Shown in pieces: positions 7,757 to 18,653 of a DNA stretch of 64,000 nucleotides (position 1 is the stretch's first letter; the number at the start of each line of letters is the position of its first letter). The notes under the pieces were generated by a model. That model was not told the DNA's origin, did no database searches, and saw nothing but the letters and a program-made list of their open reading frames with translations. Position numbers and translations under genes: made by a program. The DNA is from Phocaeicola coprocola DSM 17136 (GTDB lineage Bacteria; Bacteroidota; Bacteroidia; Bacteroidales; Bacteroidaceae), in contig NZ_DS981512.1 in NCBI RefSeq assembly GCF_000154845.1, positions 1 through 64,000 of the forward strand. Reading direction: 5' to 3'.

Positions 7757-10630
7757 ATGGAAACTTTTTTGAAACAAGTAGCACACGATTTATATAACAA
7801 AACCGAAGGTAACTTTACTAAAGTTGCAATTGTATTCCCAAACAAGCGTGCCAGTCTGTTCTTCAATGAATATCTGGCTCAGGAAAGCGATCGTCCTATC
7901 TGGTCGCCGACTTATGTCAGCATCAGCGAACTGTTCCGCCAATCATCCGACTTATCGATTGCCGATCCGATAAAACTGGTATGCGATCTCTATAAGGTTT
8001 TTCAAAAAGCTACTGGAAGTAAAGAGACACTCGACGATTTTTATTTCTGGGGAGAAATGCTTATTGCCGACTTTGACGATGCAGACAAGAACATGGCCGA
8101 CACACATGCACTGTTCAGCAACCTGAAAGATCTGAATGAATTGATGGATAACTATGACTTTCTGGAGGAAGGACAAAAGGAGGCATTAAGTCAGTTCTTT
8201 CATAATTTCTCAATCAATCAGGTAACAGAACTGAAACAGCGCTTTATCTCCATGTGGAATGTACTGGGTGATATCTATACGGAATACAAAGCATTGCTGG
8301 AAAGCCAGTCAATCGCATACGAAGGCATGTTGTACAGGCAAGTCATAGAACAGCTGGATGTAGAAGCTCTTCCTTACAATAAATACATATTCGTAGGTTT
8401 CAATGTACTGAATAAAGTAGAGCATACCCTGTTTAAGAAACTGAATGAAGCAGGGAAAGCCATGTTCTATTGGGATTACGACACGTTTTATCTCAATAAG
8501 ACTCCTCATGAGGCCGGAGAATTTATCCGCCGCAATCTGAGGGATTTTCCATCAGAGTTGCCCGCTTCTTTTTTCGACAACCTGAATCAGCCTAAAGAAG
8601 TAACTTTCATCGAGTCGCCGACTGAGAACGGACAAGTACGATACTTGCCTCAATGGATTCGGGAAAATCTTACTTCCCAGGAAAAAGAAACTGCCGTTGT
8701 GCTATGTAATGAAGCATTGCTCCAGCCCGTATTGCATGCTTTGCCCGACAATGTAAAGCATATAAACATTACAATGGGATTTCCGCTTTCACAGACTCCT
8801 GCATACAGTTTTGTCAACGCACTGATGGAACTTCATACTTCGGGATATAACCCGAATAACGGACGGTATCTGTTCGCAGAGGTTATCAGTGTGTTGAAAC
8901 ATCCCTATACCCGACAACTGTCGCCCGAAGCGGAAAAACTGGAACAGAATCTCACCCGGGACAACCGCTTCTACCCGCTCCCGTCGGAACTGAAACAAGA
9001 CAATGTGCTGGAATTACTTTTTACTCCACGCAGAAACAACCTCGATTTATGCAGTATGCTATCGGAGGCATTAAAAGAAGTTGCAGTAATTTATCAGCAA
9101 CAGGCAGCATCACATTCCGATGCATTCGACCAGTTGTACCGTGAATCATTATTCAAAACCTATACATTGGTCAACCGTTTTCATACACTGATTGAAAGCA
9201 AAGAGCTCAACGTGCAGGCAGGAACTTTCCAACGGTTGCTTACCCGCGTCATGTCATCATCGAGCATACCATTCCACGGCGAACCGGCCATCGGCATGCA
9301 GGTAATGGGAGTTCTGGAAACTCGTAATCTCGACTTCCGGCATCTTATCATGCTCTCGGTAAATGAAGGACAGTTACCCAAAGCCGGAGGTGATTCTTCT
9401 TTCATTCCCTACAACTTACGGAAAGCTTTCGGTATGACAACAATCGACCATAAAATCGCTGTATATGCTTACTATTTCTACCGTCTTATGCAACGGGCAG
9501 AAAAGGTAACATTAGTTTACAATACAGCTACTGATGGAATTAACCGGGGAGAACTTTCCCGCTTCATGCTCCAGTTCCTGATAGAATGGGGATATCCTGT
9601 TCTACGCAAACAACTGGAAGCAGCCCAATCTCCTCAAGATTCAACCCCTATCATCATTGAGAAAACTCCCGATGTCATGGAACGGATGAAATCAGTGTTT
9701 GATATCCGGAACAACCCAAAAGCTCTCATATCACCGTCTGCACTAAATTGCTACCTGGATTGTCCTTTAAAATTCTATTACAAATATGTAGCATTACTCA
9801 GTGCGCCCGACGAAGTTACGGCAGACATTGACTCAGCAAAATTCGGTAGTATCTTCCACTATGCAGCAGAACATATATATAAAGCTCTTACCGCACACGG
9901 AAAACTAATCAGCAAAGAGAACCTGGAAACACTATTGAAAGATGAAGTCCGTCTGCAAACATACGTTGACAATGGCTTTAAGGAATTATTTTTCAATCTG
10001 CCCCCCAACGAGCAACCTGAATACAACGGTATTCAGCTGATCAACTCGGCAGTAATTGTAAAATACATCCAGCAACTTCTCCGTAACGACCTGCGATATG
10101 CTCCTTTTACATTCGTCGGTTCCGAGCAACGTATTTTTGAAAATATAGAGATATGCACTTCAACCGGGGATATCCAATCCCGCATCGGAGGTATCATCGA
10201 CCGAATTGATTCCAAAGGAGAAAGTCTGCGAATTGTAGATTATAAAACAGGAGGAGATGCCGATACGCCAGCCAATGTACAATCACTCTTCATTCCAGAC
10301 AAGAAACGTTCGAACTATGTTTTCCAGACATTCCTCTATGCTTCTATTGTTTGCAAAAAACTAAGAGAAAAAAATGACAGCCGCCTGGTGGCTCCGGCTC
10401 TTCTTTACATACATCGGGCAGCTTCTGAGAACTACTCTCCTGTTATCCAAATGGGAGAACCTAGAAAGCCTAAAGAACCGGTAGAAAACTTTGCACAATA
10501 TGAAGGAGACTTCAGAGAAAACCTGAAGACATTGCTGGAAGATATATTCAATCCAGATATCTCTTTCACCCAGACTGAAATAGAAGACAAATGTGCCTAT
10601 TGTGACTTTAGGGCACTTTGCAAAAAATAA
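7757..10630 (+). CDS. addB: PD-(D/E)XK exonuclease subunit, AddB-like
   Basis: 957 residues, translated just after addA. AddB partners read the Chi-like signal and cut the strand opposite to that cut by AddA. An inactive-looking helicase fold occupies the first two thirds. The C-terminal nuclease has the active-site stretch IVDYKTGG (D828, K830). Four cysteines fit the AddB iron-sulfur staple: one in NCYLDCP (C665 or C669) and C946, C949 and C955 at the C-terminal end (CAYCDFRALC). The ATG at 7757 is preferred to an in-frame ATG at 7700 that overlaps addA, because METFLKQVAHDL starts the conserved domain. The two genes are almost certainly one operon. Confidence 0.9.
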   Translation: METFLKQVAHDLYNKTEGNFTKVAIVFPNKRASLFFNEYLAQESDRPIWSPTYVSISELFRQSSDLSIADPIKLVCDLYKVFQKATGSKETLDDFYFWGEMLIADFDDADKNMADTHALFSNLKDLNELMDNYDFLEEGQKEALSQFFHNFSINQVTELKQRFISMWNVLGDIYTEYKALLESQSIAYEGMLYRQVIEQLDVEALPYNKYIFVGFNVLNKVEHTLFKKLNEAGKAMFYWDYDTFYLNKTPHEAGEFIRRNLRDFPSELPASFFDNLNQPKEVTFIESPTENGQVRYLPQWIRENLTSQEKETAVVLCNEALLQPVLHALPDNVKHINITMGFPLSQTPAYSFVNALMELHTSGYNPNNGRYLFAEVISVLKHPYTRQLSPEAEKLEQNLTRDNRFYPLPSELKQDNVLELLFTPRRNNLDLCSMLSEALKEVAVIYQQQAASHSDAFDQLYRESLFKTYTLVNRFHTLIESKELNVQAGTFQRLLTRVMSSSSIPFHGEPAIGMQVMGVLETRNLDFRHLIMLSVNEGQLPKAGGDSSFIPYNLRKAFGMTTIDHKIAVYAYYFYRLMQRAEKVTLVYNTATDGINRGELSRFMLQFLIEWGYPVLRKQLEAAQSPQDSTPIIIEKTPDVMERMKSVFDIRNNPKALISPSALNCYLDCPLKFYYKYVALLSAPDEVTADIDSAKFGSIFHYAAEHIYKALTAHGKLISKENLETLLKDEVRLQTYVDNGFKELFFNLPPNEQPEYNGIQLINSAVIVKYIQQLLRNDLRYAPFTFVGSEQRIFENIEICTSTGDIQSRIGGIIDRIDSKGESLRIVDYKTGGDADTPANVQSLFIPDKKRSNYVFQTFLYASIVCKKLREKNDSRLVAPALLYIHRAASENYSPVIQMGEPRKPKEPVENFAQYEGDFRENLKTLLEDIFNPDISFTQTEIEDKCAYCDFRALCKK

Positions 10631-10648
10631 CAACTATATTCACCATAG

Positions 10649-10675
10649 GGGCTCTTCTGCAACTCAGAAGAGCCC
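10649..10675. terminator. Hairpin after addB
   Basis: An 11-bp stem gggctcttctg/cagaagagccc with a 5-base loop follows the addB stop; its T-rich tail is weak. It ends the addAB unit just before the sulfatase remnant. Confidence 0.7.
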
Positions 10676-10690
10676 TCCTTAAATTAAAAA

Positions 10691-12261
10691 ATGAACAAGC
10701 TATTATTCGTCCCTCTCGTTGTATGTGGCACTAACCAATATGTAAATGCCCAGTCAGTTCAATCCCCAAACATTGTCCTTATCCTTTGCGATGATATGGG
10801 CTTTTCTGATCTCGGATGCTATGGAAGCGAAATCCAAACTCCCAATATTGATAAGTTAGCTCAAGAAGGAATACGCTTCAGTCAATTCAAGAATACCGGA
10901 AGAAGTTGCCCAAGCAGAGCCTCCATGCTGACCGGCAGATACCAGCACGAAGTAGGTATGGGCTGGATGGCCGAGGTAGATGAACATCGCCCCGGTTACA
11001 GAGGGCAAATTGATAAAGAATATCCTACTATTGCGGAAGTAATGAAAAGCGGGGGATATTCTACATATATGAGCGGTAAATGGCACGTAACCACTACTGG
11101 CGGATACGAGAGTCTCCCAATGGAAGTTATCCGGTACAAAGAGGTTTCGATAAATATTACGGCTGCATGGAGGAGGAAGCTACTACAAACCATCTCCTGT
11201 CTACAATAATTTAGAGAAAGTAACTGATTTACCTGATGATTATTATTATACTCAAGCTATAACAGATTCAGCTGTAAGTTATGTTCAGGCACACGACACA
11301 CGGAAACCTATGTTTTTTATACGTAGCCCATTACGCGCCTCATCCTCCATTACAAGCTCCTGCAGAATATGTAAAAAGATGCATTGACCGATATAAAGTA
11401 GGATAAGATGTACTACGCAAACAGAGATTTGAAAAACAAAAAAGAATCGGACTCATACCCGACAATATGGAACTTCCTGTATTCAATAAAGAATTTGGAG
11501 GGAAACGTCCGGCATGGGAAGAGCTAACTCCAGAACAGCAAAACAAATGGATAAAAGATATGGCTACATATGCAGCCATGATTGAAATAATGGATGAAGG
11601 CATAGGAAAACTAGTTGAAGAAATAAAGAAAAAAGGTATGTATGAGAATACTGTTTTTCTCTTCTTGAGCGACAATGGCGCAACCAGCGAAGGAGGATTT
11701 ATCGGGCAACTGATGTCTGACTTATCGAATACCCCTTACAGGAGCTATAAAAAATGGGTATTCCAAGGCGGAACCAGTACCCCTTTCATACTGACTTACG
11801 GTGACAAGAAAAAGAATATTAAAAAAGGAGAAATCTGTAGACAGCCTGCACATATTATTGATATCATGCCAACATGTATGGCTTTAGGAAAAATTGAATA
11901 TCCAAAAACATTCTCTCATTCAGATCTGCCTGGTACCAGTCTGCTCCCGTTCCTGAAAGGGCAGCCAATCAAACCAAGAACATTATACTTCGAACATCAG
12001 AGTTCTTGTGCTATTATAGACGCAAATTGGAAACTAGTCAGAGCCGACAGGAACAGCCAATGGGAATTGATTAATCTGACTATCGATCCTTTTGAAACGA
12101 ATAATCTCGCGGAGAAATATCCAGAAAAAGTAGACGAGCTTGAATCCAAATGGATTAACAGGGCTAATACTCACAAAGTTTTTCCATTAGAAGATAAGGC
12201 TTGGACAGAACGGATTAATTTCTATCAGAAGAAAAATCCTGATCAAAGAGGAGAAGATTAA
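10691..12261 (+). pseudogene. Arylsulfatase-type sulfatase, broken
   Basis: A secreted sulfatase remnant; intact homologues remove sulfate esters from host or algal glycans. It has a signal-peptide-like start, metal ligands D34-D35 (LILCDDMGFSD) and the S-x-P-x-R motif SCPSR at 72-76, whose Ser would be oxidised to formylglycine by an anaerobic maturase. The frame is lost three times: near 11111-11118 (after GGYES), near 11169-11176 (GCM then GGSYYKPSP) and near 11318 (one extra base before YVAHYAPHPPLQAP). An in-frame TAA at 11404 adds a nonsense change. The last part (NMELPVFNKEFGG to the C terminus) is open from 11467 to 12261. Four independent lesions mean real decay rather than one sequencing error. 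Confidence 0.9.
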
Positions 12262-12279
12262 CATTTAAAATAATACTAC

Positions 12280-14935
12280 ATGAAAAAAGTAACCCACTAC
12301 ATTTATTCTATCGCCTGTTGTTTGATAATATTTCTCACCCAACAGAGCTTTGCAAGTCAACCAGAATACTCCACAGCAGGTTTCTTCGAGTTACCCAATA
12401 CCGGAAGAACAGTTTACAGTATGAATCCTGCCTGGCGCATGTATAAAGACCATCTGGAAGGGGCAGAACAACCGGATTTCAATGATAAGGAATGGGACCT
12501 GATTTCGCTACCCGACGGAATAGAATATGTACCTTCAGAAGCCAGCGGATGCGTCAATTATCAGGGAGAGGTATGGTATCGAAAACATTTCACTCCAGAA
12601 GAAACATGGAAAGGCAAACAACTTTTCTTGCATTTCGAGGCTATTATGGGTAAAGCAAAAGTCTGGATTAACGGAACATTAGTCAACGAGCATTATGGAG
12701 GTTTCTTGCCTGTAATTGCCAATGTTACTGAATACCTCAACTATGAAGAAGATAATGTTATAGCTGTATGGGCAGATAATAGTAACGATCCTTCTTATCC
12801 TCCCGGAAAGCCACAGGACATGTTAGATTTTACTTATTCCGGAGGAATTTATAGAGATTGCTGGATGATAGTACACAACAACGTATTTATCACAGACCCA
12901 AACTATGAAAACGAAACTGCCGGCGGAGGATTATTCGTTTCATTTGGCCATATTTCCCAATCACAGTCAGAAATAAGACTGGATGCTCATGTCCGTAATT
13001 CATCAAACACATATTTCTCTGGCAAAATAGAATATCAGTTATTCGACAAAGACAACCGACGTGTATGTCAAGCCAGTAAAGCCTTCTCGGTAAGCAAAGG
13101 AAAAGCACGCAATACCTCCCTTACCATCAAAGTAGAAAAGCCTGAATTATGGGAACCGGATTCTCCTTATTTATATCAGTTGCATGTTCTTCTAAAAGAT
13201 AAATCGGGACATATTGTCGATGGGTATCGCAGACGTATTGGGATAAGAAGCATTGAATTTAAAGGAAAAGACGGCTTCTGGCTCAACGGAAAACCTTACC
13301 CCTACCCGTTGATAGGAGCCAACAGGCATCAAGACTTTGCCATATCTCAAATAGCCTTCATTGGAGAGATGCAAAGAAACTGCGCGATGCAGGTCTCAGG
13401 GTCATCCGCAATGCACACTATCCGCAGGTTCCTGCCTTTATGGATGCTTGCGATGAGTTAGGACTCTTCGTCATAGTCAACACTCCAGGGTGGCAGTTCT
13501 GGAATAAGGAACCAATATTTGCTCAAAGAGTATATAGTGATATCCGGAATATGGTAAGGCGCGACAGAAACCACCCTTCTGTATGGATGTGGGAACCTAT
13601 ATTAAATGAAACATGGTATCCGGAAGATTTTGCTAAAAACGTAGTTGATATTCTCCACGAAGAATATCCATACCCATATTGTTATGCAGGATGCGATGTA
13701 ACAGCAAAGGGACATGAATATTTTCCGATACACTTTACTCACCCACTCAATGGAGCTGGAGGTGCATTTAATACATCTAAAATAGATCCCAAGATTTCGT
13801 ATTTTACCCGCGAATGGGGAGATAATGTAGACGATTGGAACTCACACAACTCTCCAAGCCGCGTAAACAGAGCATGGGGAGAAATTCCAATGCTGGTACA
13901 GGCTCAAGGCTATGCAAAAACCGATTATAAATACACTTGCTATGATGTTTTGTACCGTAATACACGCCAACATATGGGCGGATGTTTATGGCATTCTTTC
14001 GATCATCAGCGTGGTTATCATCCTGACCCGTTTTACGGAGGTATCATGGATGCTTTCCGGCAACCCAAACTATCCTACTACATGTTTTGCGCACAACGTC
14101 CAGTAGAAAAGAATAATCGGCTGATTGCAGAAAACGGTCCGATGGTGTTTATCGCCAATGCCATGACTCCTTTTTCACCAAAAGACGTAACCGTATATAG
14201 TAATTGTGATGAAGTACGCCTTACCTACTGTAAAAACGGGAAGCAATTCATTTATAAAAAAGAAAAAACAGATGAAGGCATGCCATCCCCTATCATCACA
14301 TTTAAAGATGTATGGGACGTAATGTACGACAAACAATTGGCAAGGAAGAACAAGCATGAAGAATCTTATCTATTAGCTGAAGGTATCGTCGACGGTGAAG
14401 TCGTAGCAACCCATAAAGTGATGCCTGCACGACGTCCTTCCAAAATCATACTTTGGGCTGACAACGAAGGAACGGAAACCATAGCCGACGGTTCCGACCT
14501 AATAACCGTTATTGCAGCTATTGCTGATGAGAATGGGAATATCAAGCGATTAAACAATTATCATATTAAATTTGAAATTGAAGGTCCAGGAGAACTTGTC
14601 GCAAGCAAAGAAACATTCACCAACCCTCGTGAAGTGCAATGGGGAACAGCTCCAATACTTGTACGTGCCAAAGCTCAAACAGGTAATATTAAAGTCAAAG
14701 CGTCTGTTGTGCCAACGGAATACACACGCCGATGTCTGCTGAGCTCATTATACCAACAACAAAAGCTATACACCCGCTTATTGTCGATGAGGATGAACTA
14801 AATCTTCAATTAAAAACTCACAGAAATCAAGAAAACTTATCATCGTACGACCGCGGTCAGTCGTCAGATGAAGCACGAAAACAAAGTCAAATGAGATTAA
14901 AAGAAGTCGAGAAACAGCAAAGCGACTTTGAATAA
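12280..14935 (+). pseudogene. Glycoside hydrolase family 2, frameshifted
   Basis: Secreted GH2 enzyme (beta-galactosidase/glucuronidase superfamily) broken at two points. The first frame, 12280 to about 13350, has a signal peptide, the sugar-binding jelly roll (WYRKHF, KVWINGTLVNEHYGG) and Ig-like domain, ending at GANRHQDFA. Sequence then continues in another frame (SLHWRDAKKLRDAGLRVIRN) and gives the TIM barrel in 13440-14801: HPSVWMWEPILNE holds the acid/base Glu at 13608-13610 and YFTREWGD a likely nucleophile Glu. A second shift near 14730 moves the C terminus (MSAELIIPTTKAIHPLIVDEDEL) to a third frame ending at 14935. It starts 18 bases after the sulfatase remnant; the two probably served one desulfation and cleavage pathway. 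Confidence 0.87.
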
Positions 14936-14943
14936 AACAACCC

Positions 14944-15000
14944 TATCCATAAAAAATCATGCAGACCTGTTATACAAGTCTGCATGATTTTTTATGGATA
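14944..15000. terminator. Bidirectional terminator between GH2 remnant and fhs
   Basis: A long stem (tatccataaaaaatcatgca pairing with its complement ending at 15000, then the gact/agtc turn) with A/T runs on both sides. It serves the converging GH2 remnant and fhs. Confidence 0.85.
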
Positions 15001-15038
15001 TATTTTTCTATCCAGAATAACTGATAGAGTCTTTATAC

Positions 15039-16706
15039 TTAAGACAAACCTTCTATTTCGCCATTCACAATATCAATGTGCAGTGCCTGAGGCTCTTTCG
15101 GCAATCCCGGCATACGCATAATTTCTCCGGCAATAATCACTAGCATCTCAGCTCCGGCATTCAGAACAATATCGCGAACATGGAATTCAAAATCTTTCAC
15201 CACACCATAAAGTTTCGAATCTGTAGAGAATGAATACTGTGTTTTAGCAATACAGATTGGGAAATGTCCATAACCCAGTTCCTGGATTCTTTTCAGTTTC
15301 TTCTTAGCCGCAGCACTATAGGTAATCATATTAGCACCGTAAAGATTGCATGCTACCTTCGAAATCTTTTCTTCCACTGTGTCATCATCATTATATGCCA
15401 GACGCAATGGCTCTGAAGGCTGGTTTTCGATAGTATCAACAACCAGATTTGCCAGTTCTACCGCTCCGTTACCGCCTTCAACAAAAGCATTGTTTACAGC
15501 GAATCCAATACCCTGAGCAGCACAATGCTGACGAACCAGATCGATTTCCTCCTCAGTATCGTTAGCATAGCGGTTAAATGCTACAACTACAGTCTGACCG
15601 AACGAACGAAGATTTTCGATATGCTTATCCAGATTAGCCAGACCTTTAGTCAATCCTTCAGCATTAGGTTCTTTAATCTGATCCAGACTAACTCCACCGT
15701 GCATCTTCAGTCCCTGTGCTGTAGCTACAATAATGGTCAGTTTCGGCTGTAATCCAGATTTACGACATTTGATGTCATAGAATTTCTCTGCGCCAAGATC
15801 TGCACCGAAACCAGCTTCTGTAATTACATAATCACCAAAAGTCATAGCCAGTTTTGTTGCCATCACCGAGTTACATCCATGAGCGATATTAGCAAACGGT
15901 CCGCCATGTACAAAAGCAGCAGTATGCTCTGTGGTCTGTACCAGATTAGGAGCAATAGCATCTTTCAGCAAAACAGTAATAGCCCCAGCTACTCCCAAAT
16001 CTTTTACTGTAAAAGGTTTATTGTCGATAGTAAAGCCCAGCAAAATATTTTCAATACGGCGACGCAAGTCATCTTCATCTTTTGCCAGACAGAGAATAGC
16101 CATAATTTCAGAAGCCGGAGTGATATCAAATCCAGATTCACGGGTAATACCGTTTGTCTTTCCTCCTAATCCAGTAATGATATAGCGCAAGCCACGGTCG
16201 TTCACATCAAGAACACGATTCCAAAGTACCTCCTTCAGAGCGAATCCATTGTCCTGATTCTGGTACATATAATTATCCAGCAAGGCAGCAATCATGTTAT
16301 GTGCCGAAGTAATCGCATGAAAATCTCCGGTAAAATGCAGGTTAATCTTATCCATCGGAAGAACCTGAGCATATCCTCCTCCGGCAGCTCCACCCTTCAT
16401 ACCGAAGCAGGGACCAAGTGAAGGCTCACGAAGCGCACATATAGCCTTCTTGCCTATCTTTGTAAGTCCGAGTGCCAGACCGATTGATACCGTAGTCTTT
16501 CCGATACCTGCTTTAGTAGGTGTTATGGCAGTTACCAGAATAAGATTACTTTGTTTTACTTTCTCCTCATCGATCAAAGTTTCAGGAACTTTTGCGATAT
16601 AACGTCCATAGTTATGGATTTCCTCTACAGGTATATCATAATCACGTGCTACCTGTTTAATCTTTGTCAGTTCAATACTGCGTGCAATTTCGATATCTGA
16701 TTTCAT
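15039..16706 (-). CDS. fhs: Formate--tetrahydrofolate ligase
   Basis: 555 residues. Catalyses ATP-dependent formylation of tetrahydrofolate to 10-formyl-THF for one-carbon metabolism, in the cytosol. The P-loop [11 protein letters not shown] lies at 62-72, followed by [13 protein letters not shown] and the characteristic [23 protein letters not shown] region. The [10 protein letters not shown] start at 16706 is chosen over an in-frame ATG 22 codons upstream, because the promoter box (minus strand, 16729-16736) lies between them. Length equals the usual family length. Monocistronic, with a shared divergent promoter region toward the alcohol dehydrogenase. Confidence 0.97.
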   Translation of the reverse strand: MKSDIEIARSIELTKIKQVARDYDIPVEEIHNYGRYIAKVPETLIDEEKVKQSNLILVTAITPTKAGIGKTTVSIGLALGLTKIGKKAICALREPSLGPCFGMKGGAAGGGYAQVLPMDKINLHFTGDFHAITSAHNMIAALLDNYMYQNQDNGFALKEVLWNRVLDVNDRGLRYIITGLGGKTNGITRESGFDITPASEIMAILCLAKDEDDLRRRIENILLGFTIDNKPFTVKDLGVAGAITVLLKDAIAPNLVQTTEHTAAFVHGGPFANIAHGCNSVMATKLAMTFGDYVITEAGFGADLGAEKFYDIKCRKSGLQPKLTIIVATAQGLKMHGGVSLDQIKEPNAEGLTKGLANLDKHIENLRSFGQTVVVAFNRYANDTEEEIDLVRQHCAAQGIGFAVNNAFVEGGNGAVELANLVVDTIENQPSEPLRLAYNDDDTVEEKISKVACNLYGANMITYSAAAKKKLKRIQELGYGHFPICIAKTQYSFSTDSKLYGVVKDFEFHVRDIVLNAGAEMLVIIAGEIMRMPGLPKEPQALHIDIVNGEIEGLS

Positions 16707-16728
16707 AGTGATTTTGAAAATGAAAGCG

Positions 16729-16736
16729 CAAAGATA
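16729..16736 (-). promoter_or_regulatory. -7 box for fhs
   Basis: Minus-strand TATCTTTG, 22 bases upstream of the fhs ATG. Only 12 bases separate it from the plus-strand -7 box of the alcohol dehydrogenase, so the two polymerases would overlap. Confidence 0.75.
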
Positions 16737-16748
16737 AGAAAAATTCCA

Positions 16749-16756
16749 TAACTTTG
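16749..16756 (+). promoter_or_regulatory. -7 box for iron alcohol dehydrogenase
   Basis: TAACTTTG fits TAnnTTTG, 75 bases before the ATG at 16832. Face-to-face overlap with the fhs promoter suggests mutual exclusion. Confidence 0.7.
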
Positions 16757-16831
16757 CGGCATCACATTCCACTATTAGGATTTGTCACACACAACTTAGA
16801 ATCGAATTAAAAAAAGAAGAAGTTCTGATTT

Positions 16832-18004
16832 ATGAATAATTTTACATTTTACAGCCCTACCGAATTTGTATTCGGGAAGGTTACAGAAGCACAAACAGGA
16901 ACACTGGTTAAAAAATATCACGGCACAAAAGCCATGATTGTTTATGGAGGCGGTTCGGTAGTACGAAGCGGATTACTGGATAAGGTGAAGCAGTCGCTTA
17001 CAGCTGCTGGAATAGATTATGTAGAACTGGCAGGTATCCAACCTAACCCCACTGACCCGAAGGTGTACGAAGGTATCGAACTAGGTCGTAAGGAGCATGT
17101 AGATTTCATGTTGCCCGTAGGAGGAGGTTCTGTAATAGATACGGCCAAAGCCATTGCAATAGGTATTTCTTATGAAGGAGATTTCTGGGATTTCTTTATC
17201 GGAAAATCCGTACCACAGACAGGATTGCCCATCGGAGTTGTACTTACTATTCCGGCAGCCGGTAGTGAAGGTTCGGGCAACGCTGTAATCACCAAGCTCG
17301 ACGGATTAAGAAAATTAGGCATACGCACTCCGGAAATTCTCCGGCCAGTCTTTGCCGTAATGAATCCGGAGCTGACTTATACATTGTCGGCATGGCAAAC
17401 GGCCAGTGGCATTACGGATATGATGGCGCATATCATGGAACGTTATTTCAGCAATACCCAAGGCGTGGAAATAGCCGACCGTATGTGTGAAGGAGTAATG
17501 AAAGCAATCGTAAACGAAGCTCCCCGCGTAATGAGCGAACCGGAGAACTATGATGCACGTGCCAATATCATGTGGGCGGGTACAGTAGCTCATAACGGTA
17601 CATGTGGAGTAGGCTGTGAAGAAGACTGGGCTTCCCATGGTCTGGAACACGAAATCAGTGCAATTTACGACGTAACTCACGGAGCAGGACTTGCCGTTAT
17701 ATTCCCTGCATGGCTGACCTACGCAGCCAAACATAATGTAGGTAAGGTTGCCCAATATGCAGTACGCGTATGGGACGTACCGGAGTCAGACGACCTGCAA
17801 GCCGTAGCTATGGAAGGAATAGCAAGATTTAAGGCTTTCCTGCACAGCATAGGTATGCCTGTTACCCTCAGAGAATTAGGAATAGAAAACCCGGACATTG
17901 ACTTACTGGTCAGAAAATTCCACGAAGATAAAGGAAAAGTGGCAGGCAATTATGTCCATCTTGACAGCCAGGCAAGCCGTGAGATATACGAATTAGCCAG
18001 ATAA
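16832..18004 (+). CDS. Iron-containing alcohol dehydrogenase
   Basis: 390-residue group III alcohol dehydrogenase of the YqhD/butanol dehydrogenase type, reducing aldehydes with NAD(P)H or the reverse. The cofactor loop GGGSVIDTAKA lies at 97-107. Metal ligands are visible as the Asp and His of GITDMMAHIMERYF, H269 and H273 of SHGLEHE, and H283 of THGAG. Physiological substrate cannot be told from the sequence. Transcribed away from fhs with an overlapping promoter and ended by the hairpin at 18040-18093. Confidence 0.93.
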   Translation: MNNFTFYSPTEFVFGKVTEAQTGTLVKKYHGTKAMIVYGGGSVVRSGLLDKVKQSLTAAGIDYVELAGIQPNPTDPKVYEGIELGRKEHVDFMLPVGGGSVIDTAKAIAIGISYEGDFWDFFIGKSVPQTGLPIGVVLTIPAAGSEGSGNAVITKLDGLRKLGIRTPEILRPVFAVMNPELTYTLSAWQTASGITDMMAHIMERYFSNTQGVEIADRMCEGVMKAIVNEAPRVMSEPENYDARANIMWAGTVAHNGTCGVGCEEDWASHGLEHEISAIYDVTHGAGLAVIFPAWLTYAAKHNVGKVAQYAVRVWDVPESDDLQAVAMEGIARFKAFLHSIGMPVTLRELGIENPDIDLLVRKFHEDKGKVAGNYVHLDSQASREIYELAR

Positions 18005-18039
18005 ATCAGCCTGACATAACCGATTACTTACATACCACG

Positions 18040-18093
18040 CAGACGGATTAACATTGCGCACATACAAAGACCAATGTTAGTCCGCCTGTTTTT
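18040..18093 (+). terminator. Terminator after alcohol dehydrogenase
   Basis: A 17-bp imperfect stem (cagacggattaacattg with caatgttagtccgcctg) followed by five T residues. Confidence 0.8.
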
Positions 18094-18149
18094 GTCCTCA
18101 AACATTCCAGAAAAAATAATAAACCAACCACATCAACGATACATTCATT

Positions 18150-18638
18150 ATGGAATTCAATAACAATCAAATCCGCAGACAAGACAGACTGCTCAGCGAA
18201 GCTCGTGCTTACGAAATCCTGAAAGAAGGAGAATACGGCGTACTCTCCATGCGTACAGAAGACGGTGAAGGAGCCTATGGCATTCCACTAAGTTATGTAT
18301 GGGACAGAGGAAACTCCATTTATATCCATTGCGCCCCAGTAGGCAGAAAACTGAATTGCATAGACGCATGCACAAATGTTTCCTTCTGCGTAGTAGGACG
18401 CACAAAAGTCATTCCCGGAGAATTTACCACTGCATACGAAAGCATCGTACTTCGCTGTACGGCACATCACAGTCTGCATGAAGCAGAACGTATGTCTGCC
18501 CTGTCACTATTTTTAAGCAAATACTGCCCCAACGACAAAATAAAAGGGCTGGAATATGCACAAAAATCCTTTCACCGTACAGAAATCATCCGGTTGGACA
18601 TAGAAGAAATCAGTGCAAAAAGCAAGAACCGTTTCTAA
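18150..18638 (+). CDS. Nim-like pyridoxamine 5'-phosphate oxidase-family flavoprotein
   Basis: 162 residues of the small split-barrel FMN-binding family. It has the sequence landmarks of the NimA-type 5-nitroimidazole reductase group: RRQDRLLS, GEYGVLSM, AYGIPLSYVWD, IYIHCAPVGRKL, FCVVGRTKV, and the closing KSFHRTEIIRLDIEEIS. Nim enzymes reduce the drug's nitro group to an amine; chromosomal relatives are common in Bacteroidales and most have no proven resistance role. Intact frame. The MATE exporter starts 15 bases after its stop, so they are probably co-transcribed. I would call the family firmly and the substrate not at all. Confidence 0.88.
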   Translation: MEFNNNQIRRQDRLLSEARAYEILKEGEYGVLSMRTEDGEGAYGIPLSYVWDRGNSIYIHCAPVGRKLNCIDACTNVSFCVVGRTKVIPGEFTTAYESIVLRCTAHHSLHEAERMSALSLFLSKYCPNDKIKGLEYAQKSFHRTEIIRLDIEEISAKSKNRF

Positions 18639-18653
18639 TCTTTCTCCCAAAGT

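Noticed and set aside
18150-18638. Naming the gene nimA and claiming metronidazole resistance
   Set aside because: Family motifs fit, but chromosomal relatives are common and the sequence alone does not show activity or high expression.
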